Below, piece after piece: positions 1-8,052 of a stretch of 24,538 bases of DNA. Origin of the DNA: CAZDIO01 sp964505555 (GTDB lineage: Bacteria > Bdellovibrionota_C > UBA2361 > SZUA-149 > CAZDIO01); NCBI GenBank assembly GCA_964505555.1, contig CAZDIO010000007.1, forward strand, positions 1-24,538, in the 5' to 3' direction. Every line of letters begins with the position of its first letter. Position 1 is the first letter of the stretch. The notes under the pieces are model-generated. The model saw only the letters and a list, made by a program, of their open reading frames with translations. It was not told the origin of the DNA and did no database searches. A program made the position numbers and the translations under genes.

Positions 1-76
1 AAACAAACTTTTTTTTTTTTTTTTTGTTGCTTACCCCCCCCAACGACAGGCGGGGTCGTTTATTCTGTTAGAGGCT
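1..76. other. gene-free left edge with a 17-T run, an 8-C run and a short hairpin
   Basis: Positions 9-25 are 17 consecutive Ts and 34-41 are 8 consecutive Cs. A 6-bp stem AACGAC (42-47) / GTCGTT (55-60) with a 7-nt loop lies 16 nt beyond the flippase stop. The T run is on the wrong side and strand for this hairpin to be a standard terminator of the glycan operon. No coding sequence is supported here. Confidence 0.6.
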
Positions 77-1288
77 CTAAATCTCTTTTCGAGCCTGGAA
101 AGCGAAGATGCTTGCTACGAAGAGAAAAACAAACCCACTTACACATTGATAAAAAACAAGAGATGCTGCTGACAGTTCAGGATTTAATGTAAGAAAACAC
201 ATCCAACAAATAACTGGAGCCACAACGACAATAACTTTCAATGAGCTTTTTCCAGCCAATAAGAATAAAAGGGGAAGGACCAGAAGCTCTGTAATAATGT
301 AGCCACAGTACCAAGTGATCGTGGTATTCGTCCATGTCAGGGGAAAGTGGTAGAGAAGTTTAAAGATCTTTTCTGGAAATAATCCAAGAAGAAGTGAAAA
401 GCAGATTCCCATTCCAAGATTGATCAATAACACCAAAAGCAGATTTTCTTTTGTAGAGGACCTGTTTAGGCACTTTATATAGAAAGGAATCACCACTGCC
501 AACGCAAAAGGAAATACCGCAGAGCGTAAGTTATAGAGAGCAGCAAGAATACTGCTCTCTTCCGTAGAGAGGAAGCCACGTGAGATAAGTAATGGAAGGC
601 CAGAAAGAAGGTTCAGTAAAAGTAGATACAAAAGAAGCGGAATAGCAGGTAGAAATCTCCGAAACGGTGGTATCCGCGCACTTCTTAGTTCAGAAAACAG
701 CTTCGGTTCATACCATGCACAGATTCCAAGTGAGATGAAGGCTGGAAGTGCATAGGTCAGTACCGCCCCTTCTGCTTGAGAATAGACAGAGAGTATTGCC
801 ACGCCAAAAACAAGAAGGAGGAGTGACTCACTAATCTTGATCCTCCCAAACAGTGTGTGCTTTCCTGTCCCCTGAATCAGTCCGTAGGCACAGGTAAGCG
901 GTTCTTTAGAGATTAACATCAGCGCTACAACGATACAGGATAATTTTGAAGGTGCATCAATAAGAAGACCCAACCACTGACTACAAATGATCACCAATAC
1001 ACCAAGAAAGAATGAGGCAATGAAAACAAACTTTAAAAACTCCGCCCCAACGCGCATCTGCACAGACGGCACTTCCCGGCCAGTAGTATCAATGCTCATC
1101 AGGTAGAGTGGTAAGTTAAAAGAAGCAGCTGCATAGTAGAGCACCATCAACGCTTGAAAGAGCGCAAATTTATCAGCTCCAAGTTGCCTTCCTGCCCAGA
1201 TCGTAAATAACAACATCGCACTGCTTGCAACAATTTGTGCAACAAAAACAATCTTTAAATCAGAGAAAAAACGCGATTTTATTGTCAT
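77..1288 (-). CDS. polysaccharide/oligosaccharide flippase-like membrane protein (Wzx/MATE-like fold)
   Basis: A 403-residue, very hydrophobic protein with roughly a dozen membrane segments spread over its whole length. It starts with a short basic stretch (MTIKSRFFSDLK) and then a segment of the kind seen in polysaccharide flippases (AGRQLGADKFALFQALM, about residues 32-48), which carry undecaprenyl-linked sugars across the inner membrane. The length fits the usual 400-480 residues. The start codon overlaps the stop of the upstream methyltransferase gene as ATGA, so the two are probably translationally coupled, and this is the last gene of the glycan cluster. A flippase at the end of a glycosyltransferase and methyltransferase cluster makes biological sense. 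Flippases diverge strongly in sequence, so the family call rests on topology and context; an O-antigen polymerase-like or other transporter role is possible. The substrate is unknown. Confidence 0.7.
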   Translation of the reverse strand: MTIKSRFFSDLKIVFVAQIVASSAMLLFTIWAGRQLGADKFALFQALMVLYYAAASFNLPLYLMSIDTTGREVPSVQMRVGAEFLKFVFIASFFLGVLVIICSQWLGLLIDAPSKLSCIVVALMLISKEPLTCAYGLIQGTGKHTLFGRIKISESLLLLVFGVAILSVYSQAEGAVLTYALPAFISLGICAWYEPKLFSELRSARIPPFRRFLPAIPLLLYLLLLNLLSGLPLLISRGFLSTEESSILAALYNLRSAVFPFALAVVIPFYIKCLNRSSTKENLLLVLLINLGMGICFSLLLGLFPEKIFKLLYHFPLTWTNTTITWYCGYIITELLVLPLLFLLAGKSSLKVIVVVAPVICWMCFLTLNPELSAASLVFYQCVSGFVFLFVASIFAFQARKEI

Positions 1289-1923
1289 GCACTTTTATGA
1301 AAGATCACAATTGCAGAGCATCGCTCATACCAGCTGAGATATTGAACCGCGCCAATTCGAAGATGAAGCGCCTTCGCAGATGAAAGAACCTCCTCCATTC
1401 GCGCCGGAAATGCTGGATATGAGTGAGGTCGAAAGTTTCGATTAAAAAGCGCTAAAGGTGCGTTACTTTCAAAGTGATAATTAATCGCCAGGGTTTGTTT
1501 GGTAACTCTACACATCTCAGTTAAAACTTCTAGTCGCACTGGGGGCGGAAGGTGACAAAAGAATCGAAAGCTCACAAGGTAATCAAAAGTGTTGTCATCA
1601 AAAGGAAGATCTTCTGCATCAGCTCTTAATGTGGCAAACGAAGAAGCCCCATCGATTTTTTCTTGCGTTTTTTCAAGCATCGCTTCGGAGATATCTGCCC
1701 CCGTCACCGAGAGACCAAACTCAAGAAGGGCAGGAAACATTCGCCCTGTCCCACACGGCAGATCCAGAACACTTCCAGGGTGCTGAAAATGTTTTCTAAG
1801 CATCAATCGCAGCGCTTTTTCCTCACCACGATGAGCCATCTTGCCAAAGAGCGAGGAAAACCGTTGTCGATCGTATCGATTAGCTTCCGTCGGAGATTGA
1901 TAATGTTTTTTTGCCTTATACAT
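1285..1923 (-). CDS. class I SAM-dependent methyltransferase
   Basis: A 212-residue soluble protein with a Rossmann-fold methyltransferase core. Motif I is VLDLPCGTGR (residues 52-61), followed by an acidic residue at the end of strand 2 (TGADIS, D78) that should bind the SAM ribose, then DAEDLPFDDNTFDYLVS (about 102-118) typical of the Methyltransf_11 group. There are no membrane segments. It begins 2 nt after the preceding methyltransferase gene and overlaps the flippase start by ATGA, so it belongs to the glycan operon. I see no strong Shine-Dalgarno before the ATG, which suggests ribosomes are handed over from the gene upstream. The acceptor is unknown; in this setting methylation of a sugar hydroxyl or of a lipid-linked intermediate is the natural guess, but that is inference. 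Confidence 0.85.
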   Translation of the reverse strand: MYKAKKHYQSPTEANRYDRQRFSSLFGKMAHRGEEKALRLMLRKHFQHPGSVLDLPCGTGRMFPALLEFGLSVTGADISEAMLEKTQEKIDGASSFATLRADAEDLPFDDNTFDYLVSFRFFCHLPPPVRLEVLTEMCRVTKQTLAINYHFESNAPLALFNRNFRPHSYPAFPARMEEVLSSAKALHLRIGAVQYLSWYERCSAIVIFHKSA

Positions 1924-1925
1924 AG

Positions 1926-2690
1926 TTAAAATTTAGTTCTCGCAGCACTAGAAGAGCATAAAATACCAACCATGTAATGCTTTTTTAATGGTAAAAAGGA
2001 ACGAATACATCCAATAATCCAGTTTTTTATTCGACTCATTCCCGCGCCATAATTAGAAGGACGGTATGAGGGATGAAGTTCGGTAATCGAAAAACCACTT
2101 GATTTTAAAAGTTGAAGCCACTCCTCAAGGGAGAGGTCATAAAACTCTGAATGAATATCTTTTTTTATGAGGTGCATTTTTTTTGCCATCAAAAGCAGTG
2201 CAGACAACACCTTTATCGACCAGAACTGAGAATTTCTTACTTCAAGATACAGTATTCCATCTAGAGACAACACCCGCTGTATCTCACAAAGTGCTGCCTT
2301 CTTGTCTTTAACAAACTCTAAAGAGGTAACGGCGAACACACCATCAAACATCTCGTTTGCAAAAGGGATCTGCGTTACATCACTCTGAATGAATTGATGA
2401 CAGTTTGTATTTGCTGCTGCTTGTTGTAGCGAATGACGTGAGATATCAAGGCCAACATAAGACCAGCGGTGAGCATCAGCGACCAGCGCAAGAAAACCAC
2501 TTCCTGAACCGATATCAAGAACTTTCGCACCTTCTGCCAACTGAGTGCGCTTCCTAAGAGGAAGATATGCTTTATAAAATTTTTCAAAGTTCTCCTCTCG
2601 AAATATCGAATACTGCGGGGACTCTATCGCAACGGAGTCAAAGAACTTTTCTGCGGCCTCAGACCATGTATCTCGGGGGGTCAAACTCAT
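1926..2690 (-). CDS. class I SAM-dependent methyltransferase
   Basis: A 254-residue protein with SAM-binding motif I VLDIGSGSGF (residues 57-66), then a strand ending in YVGLDIS, and the motif IPFANEMFDGVFAVTSLEFVKD about 40 residues later, as in Methyltransf_11/25 enzymes. The C-terminal third is more hydrophobic and basic (for example KKHYMVGILC) and may touch the membrane or a lipid-linked substrate; this is inference. The ATG overlaps the stop of the upstream GT-C gene (ATGA). Its Shine-Dalgarno is a run of six Gs five bases before the ATG and is predicted to be paired with a C6 run in codons 5-7, so translation probably depends on ribosomes finishing the upstream gene. It is not closely similar by eye to the neighbouring 212-residue methyltransferase beyond the common fold. 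Confidence 0.85.
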   Translation of the reverse strand: MSLTPRDTWSEAAEKFFDSVAIESPQYSIFREENFEKFYKAYLPLRKRTQLAEGAKVLDIGSGSGFLALVADAHRWSYVGLDISRHSLQQAAANTNCHQFIQSDVTQIPFANEMFDGVFAVTSLEFVKDKKAALCEIQRVLSLDGILYLEVRNSQFWSIKVLSALLLMAKKMHLIKKDIHSEFYDLSLEEWLQLLKSSGFSITELHPSYRPSNYGAGMSRIKNWIIGCIRSFLPLKKHYMVGILCSSSAARTKF

Positions 2691-2701
2691 GGTGTCCCCC
2701 C
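2675..2701 (-). promoter_or_regulatory. G6:C6 hairpin enclosing the start codon and sequestering the RBS of the 254-aa methyltransferase gene
   Basis: On the minus strand the mRNA reads GGGGGG (from 2701 down to 2696), a 15-nt loop containing the ATG and the overlapping TGA stop, then CCCCCC (2680 down to 2675). The G run is the only good Shine-Dalgarno for the downstream gene, so a six-pair all-GC stem would hide it until a ribosome translating the upstream gene opens the structure. This is the usual layout for strict translational coupling. The pairing is visible in the sequence; the regulatory role is inferred. Confidence 0.45.
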
Positions 2702-4174
2702 TTGTCGTAGGTAGAGACTTCCTTGATCGAGTTTCTCCTCGAGAGAGAAATTGTGAGGGATCATTTCGTTGTCAGGCATGACCAAAGAACGCTCAAGGAT
2801 AACAGAAGAGATCTGAAACTCTCTGACAATATCCATTCTCTCCTGAAGAGGAGTTGAGAAGGTAAGAAATCGCTCTCTTGCTTCATGAGTAGGTGAGTTG
2901 TTGTTTTTCTCAGGAGGAGCAGAGTAGTACACAAACGGTGTAGCGCCAAAGCAGGGGAGCATCCTACTGACTCTCCAGGAAGCAAGTACCGGTCCAGTGA
3001 TTTTTGTATTTCCTGCAAGTTGAGCGATCTGTTGAATATAGCGAAGTCGCTCTTGAGGAAGCTGTTGAAGAGTATCAAGAAGAGGACGAATAAGAAGTAC
3101 AAGGGTAAGCACACCCCCACCAAGAGCAATAAGAGGAGAGCGTAGTGCTCTTCTATCAAGCGAGGAAAGATACAAGGCAATGATCCAGTGGAGTGAAAAA
3201 ACAGAATAGGAGATCACCCTTCCGAAATTCCACATCTCGCTTACGGCACCAAAACTATAAAGGGTAGAGAAACAGAGGAGCATCAACAACAGTGGAAGGT
3301 ATGCTCTGTTTCGGAGATTTCGAGCGATAATAAATATCCCAATGAGAAGTGGTGGGAATATTCGTATGAGGAGTCCATGGTAGAGCTCTAGTCCCCCGTA
3401 ATGGGCAACATATGTGCCTGAAGAGGTAAGAAGTTGCAATGGAAAGAGAGGGAGTTTTCCAAGAAGAACTGGATAGAGAATTGAAATACCAACAAGAATA
3501 AGAAGATGACGAATTTGTCGATTTGAAGTTAATGCAAATGAGAAACAGGTTACGGCAAAAAAGATAAATGTTAGAGGATGTGAAACTAAAGTTACAAGCC
3601 CAAAGAGCCAACTAAGAATTAAAAAGATCACTTTTTCTTTTGTTGTCCATAAGGAAAATAGTGCACAACCAAAAAGCGCAGTTCCCATTGCAAAGGTAGC
3701 AGGATAAGGAGCTGAAACCGGGAGTGCCCAGAGGTGAAAAAAGCCACTAAAGATCCAAGGTTTATATCCCCAGAGAGTTAAATGAAGAAATAATAACCAT
3801 GCCGCACACGCTGTGGAGTGACCTCGGGTGCGCACCAAAAAGAGAAGTCCAGCGGCAAAAAATACAACGTTTCCGATACCGATAATGGGCAAGAATTGGA
3901 ACGGTTCAATATTAAGTAAATGACTGAAAAAACCAGTTAGGAGGGAGTAAAACCAGTACGGTGAGGTCAAAGGTAAGGACATTATCGAAAAAGGGTCCGT
4001 AGGGTGAAGCAGGTCTTTACTAAATGCCTTTGTCAGCGCGCAGTAATGCCAAAAATCATAATCATAAAGGTAGTAACCAAACGCAAAAAATGAAAACCCG
4101 ATCAGCACCGTAAGCACAGCCAAATAACAACAAACCGCTAAAATGTTTCCCCGGTGCTGAGGCACTTTATTCAT
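2687..4174 (-). CDS. multi-pass membrane protein, GT-C glycosyltransferase-like
   Basis: A 495-residue protein with about ten or more hydrophobic segments over its first 370 residues and a soluble C-terminal tail of about 120 residues. The first extracytoplasmic loop has the acidic-aromatic pattern YLYDYDFWHY (about residues 36-45), where GT-C enzymes that use lipid-phosphate sugars place their catalytic Asp or Glu. The tail reads like the periplasmic domain of such proteins, with a strand pattern around SSVILERSLVMPD. It overlaps the genes on both sides by ATGA, and a GAGG motif lies 9 nt before its ATG. It is best called GT-C-like, possibly transferring a sugar from a polyprenyl donor outside the inner membrane. 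I cannot name the family; a polymerase or ligase of the glycan is an alternative. Confidence 0.6.
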   Translation of the reverse strand: MNKVPQHRGNILAVCCYLAVLTVLIGFSFFAFGYYLYDYDFWHYCALTKAFSKDLLHPTDPFSIMSLPLTSPYWFYSLLTGFFSHLLNIEPFQFLPIIGIGNVVFFAAGLLFLVRTRGHSTACAAWLLFLHLTLWGYKPWIFSGFFHLWALPVSAPYPATFAMGTALFGCALFSLWTTKEKVIFLILSWLFGLVTLVSHPLTFIFFAVTCFSFALTSNRQIRHLLILVGISILYPVLLGKLPLFPLQLLTSSGTYVAHYGGLELYHGLLIRIFPPLLIGIFIIARNLRNRAYLPLLLMLLCFSTLYSFGAVSEMWNFGRVISYSVFSLHWIIALYLSSLDRRALRSPLIALGGGVLTLVLLIRPLLDTLQQLPQERLRYIQQIAQLAGNTKITGPVLASWRVSRMLPCFGATPFVYYSAPPEKNNNSPTHEARERFLTFSTPLQERMDIVREFQISSVILERSLVMPDNEMIPHNFSLEEKLDQGSLYLRQGGTP

Positions 4175-5589
4175 TTTTTGTCGCCTCGCCAGGGGTAGGT
4201 AGAAATATTTTGTAAAATGAGACCAAGCTGCAAATAAATCAGAGGATTTAACACATAGGTATAACGATCCTCATTATGGAGAAGAAAACTATAGGCGCAC
4301 GCTTGAAGGAGTAAGATCAGATAGGGAAGGAGAAGAAAGGGAGTTAGCAGAGGATTTCTTGCAACAGAGATAAAAAGATATCCAACGGCAAAAACAAGGA
4401 GGAGAGATACGATCGGTTTTGTAAAATGAATATAGTGAAGTATCTTTTGCCAAACGTGCGCTACGTTTTTATATTTTCCGGGATGGTACAAAATCTCAAA
4501 CTCGACAGGGGTTTTTGTTATACTCTCAAGCTGTTGTTTATAAGGGATTACCTCTCCTAAGTAACGATTTGCCGTAAGCGGAGTAGCTGGATAGTCGTTT
4601 CGCAGATGAAGAAGTTCCAAAACGGTCAGTCCCATCAAGGAGTAGTATTTTTTGGCATGCACGTTTTTAAAGTGCTCTAAGTAGTGTGCGTAGAATGCAT
4701 CTGTTTTTTCAGAACCAAGTTGAGAGATGAGTGCATTATGAAAAGCCCAAGCTACGCTGCGATCATTATTGATACGCTCCTCTTCTGATGTTGTCTTTCC
4801 CTCAATGATCTCTTGGTAGAGTATCTGTAATGAGTGTGGTTCAATGAGCTGAGGATCAAAGAGCTTTTGGTTCTGAAGCATTTGAATGGTGAGAAACGAA
4901 CTGTCCGTTTCTACGAGACGAAATGTTTTATAGTGGTAGTATCGAAAGAAAAACCAGGGAGCGAGCACTAAAAGATAGAGCGTGCTCATCAGCAGAAACT
5001 GATCTCTTCCAAAGCGAAAAGAGATACGTTTTGTTGCTATTGAAAGAAGGAGCAAAAAAAGCACCGTCATAAAAGCAACAAGCCCACTGGGTCGAAAAAG
5101 AGTAGCTACCCCAAAACAGAAGCCAGAGAGAGCTGCTGCTCTCTTTGAAGAAGGAGTTCTGAGAGCATATATGACGCCGATCGTAAGTGCTACCGAGAAG
5201 GGAATCTCTGCAATGACCCAACTTCCATAAAGCGCCAAAATCGGATCAAGAGCGATAAGAACTCCCACAAAAATCGCGTAGCGAAGCTTCATCTGGGTAG
5301 AACAGAGAAATGTTACCAATCCTGAAAGAAGAGCGATGAGCAGATGTTGTGCGACCACGATGACAAAGCCGGAGTTACCAAAAAGGGTAAAAAGTCCTAC
5401 TAAAAAAAGGTGGTATCCCGGTGTTCGAAATGAAGGAACAGAAAGCAGCGATCCGGTATCAATGATTTTAAGAGCCGCTCGAAGATAGCCCACACTATCA
5501 TAGTGGGCAATTACTGGAGCAGAGTTTAGGTAGAGAGTCTGCATCAACACAGCAATGAAAAAAACAATAAGTGAGGGGATAACTTTCAT
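4171..5589 (-). CDS. GT39/PMT-like GT-C glycosyltransferase, multi-pass membrane protein
   Basis: A 472-residue protein with an N-terminal membrane helix followed by the loop PVIAHYDSVGYLRAAL (about residues 25-40). The Asp at position 31 lies where PMT/ArnT-type (GT39) enzymes carry their catalytic aspartate. Next comes a TPGYHLFL segment like the 'PPGyp' motif of this superfamily. About eight hydrophobic segments follow, then a soluble region (about 225-370) rich in charged residues, and two or three more helices at the C terminus. Such enzymes move sugars from undecaprenyl- or dolichyl-type phosphate donors to lipid or protein acceptors on the outer face of the inner membrane. The gene overlaps the next GT-C-like gene by ATGA. 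I see no clear Shine-Dalgarno at its own start; it begins 25 nt after the zinc-ribbon methyltransferase gene. Confidence 0.72.
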   Translation of the reverse strand: MKVIPSLIVFFIAVLMQTLYLNSAPVIAHYDSVGYLRAALKIIDTGSLLSVPSFRTPGYHLFLVGLFTLFGNSGFVIVVAQHLLIALLSGLVTFLCSTQMKLRYAIFVGVLIALDPILALYGSWVIAEIPFSVALTIGVIYALRTPSSKRAAALSGFCFGVATLFRPSGLVAFMTVLFLLLLSIATKRISFRFGRDQFLLMSTLYLLVLAPWFFFRYYHYKTFRLVETDSSFLTIQMLQNQKLFDPQLIEPHSLQILYQEIIEGKTTSEEERINNDRSVAWAFHNALISQLGSEKTDAFYAHYLEHFKNVHAKKYYSLMGLTVLELLHLRNDYPATPLTANRYLGEVIPYKQQLESITKTPVEFEILYHPGKYKNVAHVWQKILHYIHFTKPIVSLLLVFAVGYLFISVARNPLLTPFLLLPYLILLLQACAYSFLLHNEDRYTYVLNPLIYLQLGLILQNISTYPWRGDKK

Positions 5590-5614
5590 AGCGGCTAGAC
5601 TAACTTACTTTTCA

Positions 5615-6511
5615 TCACGCTTCAGCAAAAATTAATTTCTCCCCGAAAAGAAATGGAGCTGGACAATTGCGAAGATGTTTTGGAGTGAGGCTATGGATAA
5701 AGGAAAAAAGAGGGGTAAGGATTGAGTGTTTGTATGTTGTCAGTTGGGTTTGCACATAGTCAAATGTAAGATGTTTCCAGTAAGGAGAGACGGTGATGTT
5801 TTTAAACCCAACCTCTTTAAGCAGATGCGTGAGAGCGGGAGTTGAGAAATACTGGATGTGTTCTTCTTTAAAGTGGAGCCAATTTTCTCCAAGTATCTGT
5901 CTTGACCAGGAGTCGATATCAGGGGTGGTGATGCAGATAGTCCCCCCTTTTTTTAATAGCTGGTGCACTTTTTCCAAAGTCTCTTTTACTTCCAGCACAT
6001 GTTCAAGAACATCACAGAGTGTTACCGCATGAAAGCTTTTAGCTGGGAACGGCGCGTTTAAGAGCTCACCTTCCCAGATAGTTTCACTGCCAAATCGGGA
6101 GCGAAGAATCTCAGCAGAATAAGGATTTAACTCGATGCCGGAGACCTGCCATCCGCGCTCTTTTCCTAACTCCATCAAGTTGCCAGTTGCTGCGCCGACA
6201 TCAAGTAAGGTAAAAAATGGACTCTCTGCGAGCATTTTTTTCTCAAGATGTTTCAGGATTGGCAGAAAAGAAGCTCGCTTTGTTGCCTGTACAGATGTGG
6301 GCTGATCATTTAGCCCCCAAGAGTCATAATAGTCTTTTTGATAAATCTCTTTTAAGGTTCCAAGCGTTGGGCGCGGGATCCGATACCAACTGCGACACGC
6401 TCCACAGATAGCAACCCTTCCCGCACGTGTTACCAAACGAAAACTTTGTGGAGTCCCACTACAGATGGGGCACGATTCATTGTGATTGCTGAGAGGAGAT
6501 GCAGTTTCCAT
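5615..6511 (-). CDS. class I SAM methyltransferase with N-terminal zinc-ribbon
   Basis: A 298-residue protein in two parts. The N terminus has a four-cysteine knuckle (C14-x2-C17 and C36-x2-C39, within CPIC and CGAC) that should bind zinc. It is followed by a Methyltransf_23-type core: motif I LLDVGAATGN (102-111), E127 for the SAM ribose, and TLCDVLEHV with TTPDIDSWSRQILGENW downstream. This zinc-finger plus Methyltransf_23 layout is common in O-antigen, capsule and other sugar-modifying gene clusters. The gene follows the GT9 gene by 13 nt and precedes the GT39-like gene by 25 nt, so it is co-transcribed with both. The acceptor cannot be read from the sequence; methylation of a sugar or terminal capping of a glycan chain is plausible. 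Confidence 0.87.
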   Translation of the reverse strand: METASPLSNHNESCPICSGTPQSFRLVTRAGRVAICGACRSWYRIPRPTLGTLKEIYQKDYYDSWGLNDQPTSVQATKRASFLPILKHLEKKMLAESPFFTLLDVGAATGNLMELGKERGWQVSGIELNPYSAEILRSRFGSETIWEGELLNAPFPAKSFHAVTLCDVLEHVLEVKETLEKVHQLLKKGGTICITTPDIDSWSRQILGENWLHFKEEHIQYFSTPALTHLLKEVGFKNITVSPYWKHLTFDYVQTQLTTYKHSILTPLFSFIHSLTPKHLRNCPAPFLFGEKLIFAEA

Positions 6512-6524
6512 AAGTAGCGAGATA

Positions 6525-7793
6525 TCAGTCGGTTATAATCGGGACAGAAACACCTCTCCAATATCCGTAGATGGTGTTTGTTTTAATCGAGTTTGTTGGA
6601 ATTTGTTCCGTGCCAATAGGAATGGGGATCTGTAACGCCTTACAGATAATTTTGGTCACTTCTTGCCAGGAAATCTGCTTGAGACACTGGTTGTCTCCAC
6701 CACAGGGAGGGATATCAGTGGTGTGTGTGCACGGTGAGCAGTAAATGGATCGATAGATGTGGAGATGCTCTTTTCCTGGAGGACATAAATGGGCTGGATC
6801 AGTAGGACCCCAGAGAGAGAGTGTTTGAATGTTTAGAGCTTCTGCCAAGTGAAGAGGTGCAGAGTCATTGGTCAGAAGAAAGCTCAAACGGGAAAGAAGA
6901 GCGAGATACTCTTTAAAGGAGAGTTTTCCAGCAGCGTTGTGAATATTTTGTTTGGAAGGATCAATTTTTTTAAGGATCTCCTCATTTCGGATACTTTCTG
7001 TTCCTGCGCCGAGAAGAAAAATCTGTAAGCTGTTATCACTAGCGAGAGCTGCGATCGTTTGAAAAAAATATTCAAGCGGCCATTGACGCTCCGAACGAAG
7101 TTCGCTCGTATGAGGATTAATCCCGATAAGTTTTTGTCCCGGCAGAACGTTAAGTTCTTCTAGTAACGCGTTCGCCCGCTCTTGTGCACGAGGGGATATT
7201 TTGGGAACAACCGCGTGACGTACTGGAGTAAGACCTATCGCACGCCCAAGCTGCTCATAGGCGCTATCAACGTGGTGTGTAGGATTCCAAAAAACCAGAT
7301 GAGTATAGAGTCCCCGGCGAAAACGACTGGTCACGGTGGCAAATCCTGCACGATCACAAGCAAGAGTCCCAGCACTCATGATTGATGAATATTTGGAGTG
7401 AACTTCCAAATCAACCACGAGATCTATCTTGTGCTGCCACGCCCAGAGAAAAAATCTCAATGAATCAACAAGAAGGGTAGTAATCTTCTCATCACGGATG
7501 ACATAGACACTATTTATTTGAGGATAGAGTGCAGGAAGAGCGCTACAGCGAGAGAAGGTAGCGTAGTAGAGCTTTGTTTGAGGAAACTTTTTTTTTGTCG
7601 CTTCAAGAAGAAAAGCAGAACGTGCAATACTTCCAAGACCCATGAACTTCATAAAAAGTATTGCACGTGGTGGTGTAGAGAGGGTGTGATCCCGCCTCCA
7701 AATTTTTGCCAGTAATTTTGCAAGGAGGTTTAGACCCCATGAGAGAGGTCCACCGAGGTAGTGATCGAGCCCAAGTTTGAAAGGTAAGTTCAT
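6525..7793 (-). CDS. glycosyltransferase family 9 (heptosyltransferase-like)
   Basis: A 422-residue protein with the two halves of a GT-B fold. The C-terminal donor-binding half contains GINPHTSE (224-231), the hallmark stretch TNDSAPLHLAEAL (308-320), and WGPTDP (328-333), all typical of ADP-heptose:LPS heptosyltransferases. A cysteine-rich end (C352, C355, C364, C370) is also common in this family. About 30 residues after the last core helix are an uncommon tail with no recognisable motif. GT9 enzymes add heptose or a related sugar to lipid-linked acceptors at the cytoplasmic face. It is the first gene of the glycan cluster. Its ATG has no evident Shine-Dalgarno, and the leader carries a 7-bp hairpin. 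Donor sugar specificity cannot be decided from sequence alone. Confidence 0.88.
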   Translation of the reverse strand: MNLPFKLGLDHYLGGPLSWGLNLLAKLLAKIWRRDHTLSTPPRAILFMKFMGLGSIARSAFLLEATKKKFPQTKLYYATFSRCSALPALYPQINSVYVIRDEKITTLLVDSLRFFLWAWQHKIDLVVDLEVHSKYSSIMSAGTLACDRAGFATVTSRFRRGLYTHLVFWNPTHHVDSAYEQLGRAIGLTPVRHAVVPKISPRAQERANALLEELNVLPGQKLIGINPHTSELRSERQWPLEYFFQTIAALASDNSLQIFLLGAGTESIRNEEILKKIDPSKQNIHNAAGKLSFKEYLALLSRLSFLLTNDSAPLHLAEALNIQTLSLWGPTDPAHLCPPGKEHLHIYRSIYCSPCTHTTDIPPCGGDNQCLKQISWQEVTKIICKALQIPIPIGTEQIPTNSIKTNTIYGYWRGVSVPIITD

Positions 7794-7799
7794 AAAAGT

Positions 7800-7820
7800 G
7801 TAGCAATGCTTTCTTGCTAC
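7800..7820. repeat. GTAGCAA/TTGCTAC inverted repeat in the leader of the glycan cluster
   Basis: A perfect 7-bp inverted repeat (7800-7806 and 7814-7820) with a 7-nt loop lies just upstream of the GT9 start codon at 7793. A third copy of TTGCTAC lies at 7883-7889 in the same 253-bp divergent intergenic region. In the mRNA the hairpin would sit 6 nt before the ATG, where a Shine-Dalgarno would be expected but is not seen. It could be an operator or a translational control structure; both are inference. Confidence 0.35.
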
Positions 7821-7926
7821 TTTTGATGCAGAAAAAATGAAAAATACTTCGTTATTTTGGGATCTTAGAGGTATTTTTTTGATTGCTACTTGAATAGATT
7901 TGAGTTGGTTTTAGAAAGGCTTTTCG

Positions 7927-7956
7927 TTAGAATAAACTACTTTAGTGCCGTATAAT
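7927..7956 (+). promoter_or_regulatory. candidate sigma70-type promoter for the 140-aa membrane/zinc-ribbon gene
   Basis: A perfect TATAAT -10 box lies at 7951-7956 with a weak -35-like TTAGAA at 7927-7932 (18-bp spacing). Transcription would start near 7963, giving a leader of about 90 nt that contains a short imperfect hairpin (GAGGGGAAA pairing with TTTTCCTTC), a 10-bp palindrome CCTTCGAAGG (7999-8008), and a strong Shine-Dalgarno. The rest of the 7794-8046 intergenic region holds nothing else I can name. Confidence 0.45.
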
Positions 7957-8052
7957 GAATTCAGATTCTTATTTGGGGTAGAGGGGAAAGCGGTTTTTCC
8001 TTCGAAGGTTCGTCCAGTTGGCTGACATCTGTGATGTTGGGGGAGGTTGATC

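Noticed and set aside
42..60. AACGAC/GTCGTT hairpin after the flippase gene as an operon terminator
   Set aside because: On the minus strand the stem is followed by a G run and then As, not Ts. The 17-T run is on the opposite strand.
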